Positions 32,735 to 41,615 of a stretch of DNA of 64,000 nt are shown piece by piece. The stretch's first letter is position 1. Each line of letters opens with the position of its first letter. The notes under the pieces were generated by a model, which was not told the DNA's origin, made no database searches, and saw only the letters and a list, made by a program, of their open reading frames with translations. The position numbers and the translations under genes are program-made. Source of the DNA: DATKNA01 sp963786765. Lineage in GTDB: Bacteria > Actinomycetota > Actinomycetes > Actinomycetales > Kineosporiaceae. The stretch spans positions 62,001 to 126,000 of the forward strand of contig CAWBAJ010000008.1 in NCBI GenBank assembly GCA_963786765.1, read 5' to 3'.

Positions 32735-35215
32735 TCAGCGGACCTGTACCCGATGCGTGCCCGCCGGCAACTCCACCTCGGAGCCGCCCTCGGTGACGAC
32801 GAGCACTCGCACCGGGCTCTCGATGGCCGCCTCGCTACCCGACACCCGCACCTCGACCGGCCCGTGCGGAGTGGGGACGGCGCCGGCCGCCTGGCGGAGC
32901 CGGCCGAGCCGGGGCGCCACCCGGACGCGCGCGTACCCGGGCTCCGCGGGCGTGATCCCGAGGACGTACGCGACCAGGTCGCGCGTCGGGGTGCAGCTCC
33001 AGCCGTGCACCGGCGTGCCCCAGCCCCAGCACTCGCCGAACGTGTCGTACCCGTCCGTCAGGAACTGGTCCCAGCGGCGGATCAGGTCGACGAGCAGGTC
33101 GGCACGACCGGCCTTCGCGACCGCGTCGTGGACGGCGTAGGCGAAGAAGGGCTCGGCGAGGACGATCTCCCGCTCCGCGTCCCAGTCGATCCGCTGGATC
33201 CCCTCCGCCTGGTCGCGCACCTTCTGCGCGTCGTACCCGCCGGTCTCGCTGCCGATCCAGGAACGGACGACGAGCCGATCCGTATCGGTGATGCGCTCGA
33301 TGATCCCGGCCCATCGGTCGGCCGGAGCCAGGCCCGAGATGATCGCGGAGGCATTCGCCGCCTGCGACGCGGCCGGCCGGCGCTCGCCGTCCACGATGTG
33401 GTCGACGTACAGCCCACGGTCGGCGTCCCAGAAGTCCTCATAACCCTTCGCGGCGGCAGCGTAGAGGTCGCGCGCCCATGCCGCCGAGCCTCGGTTGCCG
33501 GTGGCCTCGGACAGCTCGGCGAACTCGGCGAGGCTGCGGGCCCAGAGCGCCGTGAGGATGGAGCTCCGGCCGGACAGGAAGATGCTCGACCAGTCGACGA
33601 GGCTCCATTCGGGCACGTCGGCGACCGTGCCGTGCTCGTCCACGTAGGCGGTGTACCAGCGCAGTATCCGCTCCGTCGTCGGCAGGTGGCGCCGGACGGC
33701 GTCCAGGTCACCGTCGTGCAGGTACTGCACGTGGACGCCGTGCGTCCAGCTCAGCGACCAATCCGGGATCGTCAGCCCGCCGCCGAACTCGGCCTCACCC
33801 ACCACGACCATGGGCAGGATCCCGTCGGGGCGGGGCGAGTCGCCCAGCTCCAGATAGTTGCGCGCGAGTCCCCAGTCCTCGTTGGTGACGAGGTCGACCA
33901 TCTGGTGCACCACCCCGTCGCCGACCCAGGCGCGTTGCTCCCGGGTGGGGCAGTCGGTGTAGGCGTCGAGGGAGTTGAGCTGCACGGTCCGGATCCCTGC
34001 CCGATACAACGCATCGAGCGCAGGCTCGTCACTGCGGAAGTAGGCGTGGCCGGTGCGCGGGTACAGGTGCTCGCGAACCTCGACGCGGGACACCGTCACG
34101 GTGGCTTCGTGGTCGGCGTGGACGACGAGGTGGACGTAGCGCAACCCGTTGAGCTCCAGAGCCGCGAAGGTGCCCGGCCCGCCGGCGGCGACGTACCGAG
34201 CGCCGGTCGCGGGATCGGACACGTCCGAGGAACGGGCGGCCTGCTCCGCGCGGAACGGCTTCTCCCGGTAGTACAGCTCGACCGTGGTCCCGGCCTGCGC
34301 GGAGAGGTCCAGCTCGACGAAGCCGGCGACGATGCGGCCGAAGTCCACCAGGAGGTGCTGCACCCGCCCGGGCCCGACCTCGAAGGCAGCCGGCAGCTCC
34401 GCGGGGCCGGTGGCGAGCGGCTCCGTCCCCAGCACCTGCCGGACACGCGTCGCCGGGTGGTCCGTCGCCCACTCGACCGCAGGGCGGCTGGACACGTCGA
34501 GCACACCGGCCGGGGCGACGCGGGAGCCGACCTGGGCTGAGATCCCGCGAGGCAGCAGGCGCCCGAACGGATACGTCGGCGGACGGCTCTCGGCGAGACC
34601 ACCGATGTGGGTGGCGCCGACGACGGCGGCGGGCGCCCACGCGGCGTCGTCGAAGCCGGCGTCGCGCCAGCCGCGGGGCAGCTCCCGGGCATCGAGGATC
34701 TCCACCGGCACGCCCTCGATGGAGGCCGTGGCATCGCCGGGCAGCGACCAGGCAGACGAGCGATGCACCCGCCAGGCGGCGTCCGAGACGAGCTCCCCGT
34801 CGCCGTGCCCATCCCCCAGCCGCGCCTCGAACACCAGCACGGCATCCGTGCTCGACCCGGCGGGCGCCGGCTGCCAGAACGAGGTCGCGCGGCCGTAATA
34901 CGTGACGAGAACCGCGATCACGTTCGGACCGGCGACGAGATACGGCGCGAGGTCGTAGCTGTCGTAGCGCTGCCGGGCCGGCTGCGAACGGGCCGGACCC
35001 CGGCCCACCTCCTGCCCGTTGACCCACAGCACGTACCGGGAGTCCGCGGTCAGCCGCGCGGGCACCTGCGCGGGGACGCCGTCCAGTAGGAACGTCCGGC
35101 GGAACAGCGAACGGGAGAACGGCGCGTCCCTCGGCCCGCCGTGCAGGCCGGACGTCAGCGGGTCCAGGGCGCGGGCCTCGAGGCCGATCCAGTGTCCTGA
35201 CCAGCGCGTTGTCAT
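32735..35215 (-). CDS. GH78-like alpha-L-rhamnosidase family protein with an altered core motif
   Basis: An 826-residue protein with the GH78 order: an N-terminal beta-sandwich (ADSRYVLWVNGQEVGRGPAR), a second sandwich (VDFGRIVAGFVELDL), an (alpha/alpha)6 barrel and a C-terminal beta domain. The barrel motif reads DAYTDCPTREQRAWVGDG, where the usual form in the two other GH78 proteins here is DCPQRDERLGWTGD. The RDE triad becomes REQ, so catalysis or specificity may differ. No signal peptide is seen, so it acts in the cytoplasm. It is the last gene of the minus-strand rhamnose operon, 10 bp after the preceding GH78 gene. Confidence 0.83.
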   Translation of the reverse strand: MTTRWSGHWIGLEARALDPLTSGLHGGPRDAPFSRSLFRRTFLLDGVPAQVPARLTADSRYVLWVNGQEVGRGPARSQPARQRYDSYDLAPYLVAGPNVIAVLVTYYGRATSFWQPAPAGSSTDAVLVFEARLGDGHGDGELVSDAAWRVHRSSAWSLPGDATASIEGVPVEILDARELPRGWRDAGFDDAAWAPAAVVGATHIGGLAESRPPTYPFGRLLPRGISAQVGSRVAPAGVLDVSSRPAVEWATDHPATRVRQVLGTEPLATGPAELPAAFEVGPGRVQHLLVDFGRIVAGFVELDLSAQAGTTVELYYREKPFRAEQAARSSDVSDPATGARYVAAGGPGTFAALELNGLRYVHLVVHADHEATVTVSRVEVREHLYPRTGHAYFRSDEPALDALYRAGIRTVQLNSLDAYTDCPTREQRAWVGDGVVHQMVDLVTNEDWGLARNYLELGDSPRPDGILPMVVVGEAEFGGGLTIPDWSLSWTHGVHVQYLHDGDLDAVRRHLPTTERILRWYTAYVDEHGTVADVPEWSLVDWSSIFLSGRSSILTALWARSLAEFAELSEATGNRGSAAWARDLYAAAAKGYEDFWDADRGLYVDHIVDGERRPAASQAANASAIISGLAPADRWAGIIERITDTDRLVVRSWIGSETGGYDAQKVRDQAEGIQRIDWDAEREIVLAEPFFAYAVHDAVAKAGRADLLVDLIRRWDQFLTDGYDTFGECWGWGTPVHGWSCTPTRDLVAYVLGITPAEPGYARVRVAPRLGRLRQAAGAVPTPHGPVEVRVSGSEAAIESPVRVLVVTEGGSEVELPAGTHRVQVR

Positions 35216-35225
35216 CTGATCCTCC

Positions 35226-37517
35226 TCAGGCCACGCCGGACACGGCGCCCGCGCTCGTCAGCCGGTGACGGCCGCCCGTCACCCGCTGACGCTGCCCGTC
35301 CGGTAGGTCGATCTCGGCCGCCACGCCGTCCGGGACGGTGACGTCCACCTCGAGCCGGCCCTCGTCGAGGCGCCACTCGACCGCGACGCGCCCGTGCCGC
35401 GTGTCCAGCGACGTCCTGGCCCACGTGAGCCCGCCACCGGGACGGGGGGCGACCCGGACGGTTCGATAGCCCGGCTCCGCCGGGGCCAGACCGCCGATCA
35501 CACGGTGCATCCAGTCCGCGACCGCGCCCAGGGCGTAATGGTTGAAGCTCGTCATCTGCCCCGGATTGATGCTCCCGTCGGGAAGCATCGAGTCCCAGCG
35601 CTCCCACACCGTGGTGGCGCCCATCGTGACGGAATAGAGCCACGAGGGGCACTCCTGCTGGAGCAGCATCCGGTAAGCGTCGTCGAGGTGGCCGGTCACG
35701 GTCAGTGCCTCGGTGACGAACGGCGTCCCGGCGAATCCGGTGGAGATGCGGTGCCCGCTCTTGCCGACGAGTTCGGCGAGCCGGTCGCCGGCCTTCTGCC
35801 GGAGGGGTTCGTCGAGCAGGCCGAAGACGATCGCGAGGGCGTACACGGTCTGGGCGTCGCTGTGCACCGTGCCGTCGTCCGACACGTACTGCTGGCTGAA
35901 CGCCCTCCGGGTGCGCTCGGCGAGGGAGCGGAAGTACCCGGCGTCCGCCTCCCGGCCGAGGAGCTCGGCGGCCTCCGCCACGAGCCCGGCACTGCGGTAG
36001 AGGCACGCCGTCGCTACGACGCCCTTGTCGGCCTTGGCGGCGGCCGGATCGTCCGGCGGCGCCGTCGGATCCAGCCAGTCGCCGAACTGGAAGCCGCGGT
36101 CCCACAGCCCGGTCGGCGAGAGCAGCGACTCGACCCGACGGACGTGCGCGGCCATCGAGTCGAACGCCTGGGCCAGCACTCCCTCGTCGCCGTAGGCCTG
36201 CCACACGGCCCACGGCACCCACACGGCCGCGTCGCTCCAGATCGCCGCGGTCTCGGGCGCGGGACGGTCCGCGCGCGGGATGTACTTGAGGATGTCGGGG
36301 ATGACGTAGCCCACCCGGCCGTCCGCGGCGCGCTGCTCGGCGTCCAGGTCCTGCAGCCAGTTCCGCAGCGACGCCTCGACGTCGTAGAGGAACGCGGCGG
36401 TCGGCGCGAACACCGCGAGGTCGCCGGTCCAGCCCAGCCGCTCGTCCCGCTGCGGGCAGTCGGTGGGGACGTCGAGGAAGTTCCCGCGCAGGCCCCAGAC
36501 GACGTTGCGGTGCAGCTGGTTGAGCATCTCGTCGGAGCACTCGAACTCGCCGATCCGGCGCAGGTCGGTGTGCACGACGACCGCGACGAGCGAGTCCGGG
36601 GTGAGCTCGCCGGGCCAGCCGTCGACCTCGGCGTACCGGAACCCGTGGAAGGTGAGCGTCGGCTCGAAGGTGTCCTCGCCGCCGGACAGGACGAAGCGAT
36701 CCGTCGCCTTGGCGGTGCGCAAGGGCCGGACGCCGAGCTCGCCGTCCTCGAGCACCTCCGCGTGCCGGATCGTGATCGTGGAGCCGCGCTCCCCGCTCAC
36801 GGTGAACCGCAACCAGCCCACCAGGTTCTGCCCGAAGTCGACGAGCGTCCTGCCGGACGGCGAGGTCCAGATCCGGACGGGGCGGACCTCCTCGTGCCGG
36901 ACGACGGGCGGGCTCGTGTAGGGCGTGAGGACGGCGGGGTCGACGTCCGCAGCGGCGTGCACGCCCACCCATCCGCCGGCCGATCCGCCGGCGGCGAAGC
37001 CCGGCCGCTGCCAGGCGTCGTCCCGCAGCCGGGCGTCGATCGTCTCGCCGTCGTAGAGGTCGTTCTCGAGAACGTCCGACGGGCCGGCGCGCCACGTGTC
37101 GTCGGTGCCGGCGATCTGACGGTGACCGTCCTCGAAGACGATCTCCAGCTGGGCGAGGCCGGCGAGCTCCGAGCCGTAGTAGGCGCGGCCGCCGCCCCAC
37201 CCGAGCCGGCCGCGGAACCATCCGTTGCCCAGCGCGAGGCCGAGGACGACGGCGTCGTCCTGCCCAGCGCGAACCAGGTCGGTGACGTCGTACTCGCGGT
37301 ACCGCAGCCGCCACTCGTAGCTGCTCCAGCCGGGGCTGAGGACGTCGTCCACGACCGGCGCGCCGTTGATCGAGGCGGTGAACACCCCGCGGGCGGTCGC
37401 ATACAAGGTGGCCTTGCCGACCGGGCCGTGGCCGGCGTCGAGACGCACCTCTCCGCGGAGCAGCGGCGCCCCGGCGAAGTCCTCGTCCGGGCTGATCATG
37501 GTGGCGGTCCACATCAC
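35226..37517 (-). CDS. Alpha-L-rhamnosidase, GH78
   Basis: A 763-residue GH78 enzyme that releases terminal alpha-L-rhamnose. The N-terminal domain has ARGVFTASINGAPVVDDVLSPGWSSYEWRL. A beta domain follows (TLVDFGQNLVGWLRF, TFHGFRYAEVDGW). The barrel has the canonical VPTDCPQRDERLGWTGD and later SLLSPTGLWDRGFQFGDWLDP, GATTVWERWDS and TSFNHYALGAVADWM. There is no export signal, so imported oligosaccharides are its likely substrate. Its start overlaps the GH106 stop by 4 nt, in an operon with the rhamnose catabolic genes. Confidence 0.92.
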   Translation of the reverse strand: MMWTATMISPDEDFAGAPLLRGEVRLDAGHGPVGKATLYATARGVFTASINGAPVVDDVLSPGWSSYEWRLRYREYDVTDLVRAGQDDAVVLGLALGNGWFRGRLGWGGGRAYYGSELAGLAQLEIVFEDGHRQIAGTDDTWRAGPSDVLENDLYDGETIDARLRDDAWQRPGFAAGGSAGGWVGVHAAADVDPAVLTPYTSPPVVRHEEVRPVRIWTSPSGRTLVDFGQNLVGWLRFTVSGERGSTITIRHAEVLEDGELGVRPLRTAKATDRFVLSGGEDTFEPTLTFHGFRYAEVDGWPGELTPDSLVAVVVHTDLRRIGEFECSDEMLNQLHRNVVWGLRGNFLDVPTDCPQRDERLGWTGDLAVFAPTAAFLYDVEASLRNWLQDLDAEQRAADGRVGYVIPDILKYIPRADRPAPETAAIWSDAAVWVPWAVWQAYGDEGVLAQAFDSMAAHVRRVESLLSPTGLWDRGFQFGDWLDPTAPPDDPAAAKADKGVVATACLYRSAGLVAEAAELLGREADAGYFRSLAERTRRAFSQQYVSDDGTVHSDAQTVYALAIVFGLLDEPLRQKAGDRLAELVGKSGHRISTGFAGTPFVTEALTVTGHLDDAYRMLLQQECPSWLYSVTMGATTVWERWDSMLPDGSINPGQMTSFNHYALGAVADWMHRVIGGLAPAEPGYRTVRVAPRPGGGLTWARTSLDTRHGRVAVEWRLDEGRLEVDVTVPDGVAAEIDLPDGQRQRVTGGRHRLTSAGAVSGVA

Positions 37518-40133
37518 GATGTCGACGTTTCCTCTCGGTCGGAACTGGGGTCAGGAACCAGCAGCAGGCGGGGCACTGTGAGGAGGCCGGAGCTCAGTCC
37601 GGCCTCAGCGAGGTCGAGGTCCTGCATCCGGAACCGCCGGCCGAAGAGGCGGGCACTCTCCTCGGCCCGGGCCGGGACGGCCGGGTCAGCGGCGAGCGCT
37701 CCGGCAGCGGTGTTCGAGACGCGGATCTGGAAGGTGTTCGCTCCGGCCCGCAGGTACGGGCCGACGGCGAGCCGGTAGGGGGTTCCCCAGAGCACTCCCG
37801 CCGTCGTCCCGTTGACGACGACCTCCGCGACCTCCCCGACCGGCGGCGTGACAGCGGCGCGGAAGGAACGGCCCCGCAGTCCCACCTCCTCCGCGCCGCC
37901 GGCGGGCACAGGTGTGGCGGTACCGAGATCGAGCTCAGCGGCGGCAGGCGGATCATCGAGCAGCACAGTCGTCGTGTAGACGGCCGTCCCCGAGAAGGTG
38001 CGCCGCCGCGGGTCGTCCTCCCACCGGTGCGGCAGCGACACGGCAGCAGCATCGTCGTCGGCCGCGTGGTCGGCCGGGTGGTCGGCCGGCTCGTCGGCCG
38101 GCTCGTCGCCTGGGAACCGGACCGTCCACGGTCCGTCCAGGGGCACGGCGGTGCGGGGGCCGTCGGCTGCCGGCCAGGCCGGCACGTCGTCCCCGTCGAA
38201 CGTCACCAGCACCGCCGCCTCGTACGCCTCGAGCGTGAGCGGTATCGGTGCCGCGCCGGGGCCGCGCGCCACCACCTCCCCCGACAGCGCGTCCCACCGC
38301 TCGACGACGCCCTGCCCCTCCCGCAGGGTCACCGCGAACCGCTCGGTCTCGGCCCCCGTGTTGGCGACGAGGTACACCTGGGCGCCGTCGAGGCGGCGGT
38401 GGACGGCGCCGATCGCGCCGTCCTGAGGGGTCACGGCCACGTCCGGCGGGAGGGCGGAGAGCAGCGCGGCCGGCAGGCCGGCGGCCGTCACAGAGGTGCC
38501 GATCCCCACCGCGCTGCCCAGCGCGAGCACCAGCGCACCGCTCTCCTGCGCGGCCCGGAGCCACGCACGGGTGCCGCGGGGCACGTCACGCACGAACGGC
38601 AGGACGACGACCGGGAACCGGCCGGGATCGAGCACGTCGAGCGCGTCGTCGTCGAACAGGTCGTAGTCGTAGCCGAGCTCGCGGACGATCCGGGGAAGCT
38701 CCGGCCCGATGTGATCGCGGACGCCGCCCCGGAGGTCGAGGTACCCCTCCCGGTCGGGCCGCATCGCCGCGTAGACGTCCCGGGCGGGCACGTACACGCC
38801 GACGTCGCTGACCCGCTCGCCCTGCCGCAGCAGCTCCGACAGCCGGTGCGCATAGGCGTTGAGCGGTCGCGCGGCGACCCACCACGGGTTGCGCTCGTCG
38901 AGGGCGCCCGCCGCGTAGAAGATCCAGCCGATGCCGTCGGCGTCCGGGGCCGAGTAGGGCCAGCCGTGCGCCACCACCTGGGTCACGCCGCAGAGCAGGT
39001 GCTCGTGCAGCTCGCCCCTCAGGTCCAGCGGGGTGGCGCGGAAGGACGGCGAGTGCACCCAGGTCCACGTCTCGGACGACACGACCTGGCGGTCGTACAG
39101 CTGGGCCGCGGACGACGCCCACCGCGTCTGCGGGAGGCCGGTCCAGCCCCAGCCCTCGCCCTCGAACCGGTCGGCGAAGCGGTAGCTGGACACGCTCGCG
39201 GGCGGCTGCCCGTAGCCCTGGATCCGGAAGGGCACGCCGTGCGAGGCGGCCCAGCGCTGCAGCGGGGCGACGAAGTTCTCCTCGTAGAGCTCCGTGAGAG
39301 TGCGGTGGTAGTCGGCGCGCAGCCGGTGGGCGCGTGGGCCGTCGACGGACAGCAGCCAGAGCAGCGGCAAGGCGTCGTACCCGCGGCGGGCCTGGAACTC
39401 CGCCGGCGCCCCGGGTGTCCAGTCCGCGGCATAGACCTCCAGGCTGTCGCAGAAGACCGAGTCGAGGAGGTCGGCGCCGACCGCCGCGACCATCGGCTCG
39501 CAGACCGCCGCGATGTGCTCGCCGATCGCACGCGCCGAGTAGTGGTCGAGCACCGGTCCCTCGGCTCCGGCCGCAGCCCGCTTCACGTTCTGCCCGGTCA
39601 GGCGGGCGACCGCGGTGAGGACGACGCGGGGACCGCGCCCGGCGGCACCTGGATGGCGCCGTCCGCCACGGGCAGCAGCTCGAACTCCTCCGGGAGCTCC
39701 TGGACGGAGCCGTCCCCACCCACGCGCCGACGAACTCGTCCCCCGGCCACGTCCGCGGCAGCGGCAGCGCGGACCCGGCGGGGAGGACCTCCTGCTGGTC
39801 CCAGTGCAGGCGCCGGGCGGCCGTCTCCGCCGTGACGTGCGGGCCGCCGAAGGACCAGCCGCTGCCGAGCGTCACGTCGAACGTCAAGCCCCGGGTCCGC
39901 GCCTGCTCGGCCGCGAACCGCAGGTCGGCGAGGAACGTCGCGGACCCGTAGCGGTCGGGCGAGGCGCTCAGCGGGTAGACGACGGCGACCTCGACGCCGC
40001 CGAGGCCGGCGTCCCGCATCTCGTCCAGCTCGCGCGCGAGCTCGGCGCGCTCGACGTCCGGCCCGAACCACCACCAGCGGGTGCGAGGCCGGCTGCCCGG
40101 CGGAGGGTTCCGGAACACATCGGCGAGCGCCAC
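37514..40133 (-). CDS. GH106-like alpha-L-rhamnosidase, with two 1-base frame changes
   Basis: The start is a GTG at 40133, two bases after the rhaB stop, giving about 873 aa once one missing base is allowed for at about 39718 and another at about 39635. The N-terminal part (NPPPGSRPRTRWWWFGPDV, VTLGSGWSFGGPHVTAE) and the middle part (DSVFCDSLEVYAADWTPG, WGWTGLPQTRWASSAAQLYD, GVTQVVAHGWPYSAPDADG) fit the GH106 barrel. A C-terminal beta-sandwich (FSGTAVYTTTVLLDD, VVVNGTTAGVLWGTPYRL) follows. No signal peptide is seen. Together with the GH78 genes it gives several ways to cut rhamnosides. Confidence 0.8.
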
Positions 40134-40135
40134 CC

Positions 40136-41596
40136 CTAGCTGCCCCTTCGCGTCCGCGGCTCGTAGCGGTTCAGGCGCGTGGTGGCGCGGATCCGCGCGC
40201 GCAACGCGGCGAGGTCCCCGGAGACGGCTCCGAGGGTGCGCGCCTGGACGAGCAGGTTGCCGAGGGCGGTCGCCTCGACGGGGCCCGCGACGACCGGCTT
40301 GCCGGCGGCGTCGGCGGTGAGCTGGCAGAGCAGGGCGTTCTGCGACCCGCCACCGACGATGTGGACGACGTCGACGGCGTGCCCCGACAGCCGTTCGGCG
40401 TCGAGGACCGCGCGGGCGAAGGCGGCCGCGAGGCTGTCGAGGATGCACCGGACGACGACCTCGGGATTTCCCGGTTTGGGTATGGGCCGGTCGGTCCGCT
40501 GCGACGCCCGGACGATCCGCTCGGGCATGTCGCCCGGCGGCAGGAAGACCGGGTCGTCGGGGTCGATCAGCGGGCCGCCCGCCGGGAGCGAGGCTGCGGC
40601 GACGAGCAGGTCGGTGAGATCGAGGTCCGTCCCGCGCAGGCTCCAGGTGCGCAGTGACTCCGAGAGCAGCCACAGGCCCATGACGTTGCGCAGGTAGCGG
40701 ATGGTGCCGTCGACGCCCCGCTCGTTGGTGAAGTTCGCCTGCCGGCTCTCCTCGGTCAGCACCGGCGCGTCGAGCTCCACCCCGACGAGACCCCATGTGC
40801 CGCAGGAGATGTAGCCGAACCTGGTCGTCCCGGCGGGAACCCCGACGACCGCCGAGGCCGTGTCGTGCGACCCGACGGTTGTCACGGGCACCGCGCGATC
40901 GAGGCCGAGCTCGGCAGCAACGTCCGCCGACACCTGGCCGAGCACCTGCCCGGCGGGGACGACGTCCGGCAGCAGGCCGGTGGGCAGCCCGAGGGCCTCG
41001 ACGAGCTCGGCGGACCACGTCCCCGTCCGCGCGTCCATCAGCCCGGTCGTCGAGGCGTTGGTCTCCTCCGCGGCCCGGACGCCGGTCAGCCAGTAACCGA
41101 GCAGGTCAGGGACGAGCAGTGCCTGGACGCCGTCCAGCCGTCGCTCGTCCCGCTGCCGGTCCGCCGCGAACTGGTAGAGCGTGTTGAAGGGCAGGAACTG
41201 CAGCCCGTTGATCTCGTACAGGCGCTCCGGGTCGACCTTGGCGTGGACGTCGGCGATCACGCCGTCCGTCCGGGAGTCCCGGTAGTGCCGGGGATTGCCG
41301 GCGAGCGCTCCCGCGGGGTCCACGAGCCCGTAGTCGACCGCCCAGGAGTCGATGCCGATGCCCGCGAGCCGGCTCCCGTCGCGCGTCGCCCGCTGTGCCG
41401 CCGCCCGCACGCCCGCCAGGATGTCCAGGTAGAGGCCCAGGACGTCCCAGTAGAGCCCGTCGGGGAGCCGGACCCCGCCGTTGCGGAACCGCGCCACCTC
41501 GGTGAGCTCGAGGACCTCCGGGCCGACGCGGCCGAGCATCACACGCCCGCTGGAGGCCCCGAGGTCGACGGCGGCGAGTGCGAGGGGATCGTTCAC
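40136..41596 (-). CDS. rhaB: Rhamnulokinase
   Basis: RhaB phosphorylates L-rhamnulose to L-rhamnulose-1-phosphate. The 486-residue FGGY-family kinase begins LALAAVDLGASSGRVMLGRV (phosphate-1 motif). It has the substrate segment GIDSWAVDYGLVD, the second half VTTVGSHDTASAVVGVP, and the adenosine motif VHIVGGGSQNALLCQLTADA. The length matches the family (about 489). The GTG start at 41596 lies 19 nt after the rhaEW stop. It lies between rhaEW and the GH106 gene in the same transcript. Confidence 0.94.
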   Translation of the reverse strand: MNDPLALAAVDLGASSGRVMLGRVGPEVLELTEVARFRNGGVRLPDGLYWDVLGLYLDILAGVRAAAQRATRDGSRLAGIGIDSWAVDYGLVDPAGALAGNPRHYRDSRTDGVIADVHAKVDPERLYEINGLQFLPFNTLYQFAADRQRDERRLDGVQALLVPDLLGYWLTGVRAAEETNASTTGLMDARTGTWSAELVEALGLPTGLLPDVVPAGQVLGQVSADVAAELGLDRAVPVTTVGSHDTASAVVGVPAGTTRFGYISCGTWGLVGVELDAPVLTEESRQANFTNERGVDGTIRYLRNVMGLWLLSESLRTWSLRGTDLDLTDLLVAAASLPAGGPLIDPDDPVFLPPGDMPERIVRASQRTDRPIPKPGNPEVVVRCILDSLAAAFARAVLDAERLSGHAVDVVHIVGGGSQNALLCQLTADAAGKPVVAGPVEATALGNLLVQARTLGAVSGDLAALRARIRATTRLNRYEPRTRRGS

Positions 41597-41615
41597 CGGT
41601 CGCTCGACGTCGAGG

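Noticed and set aside
37514..39586. Stand-alone glycoside hydrolase starting at 39586
   Set aside because: The GH106 N-terminal half lies directly upstream in two other frames with no gap, and the joined length suits the family.
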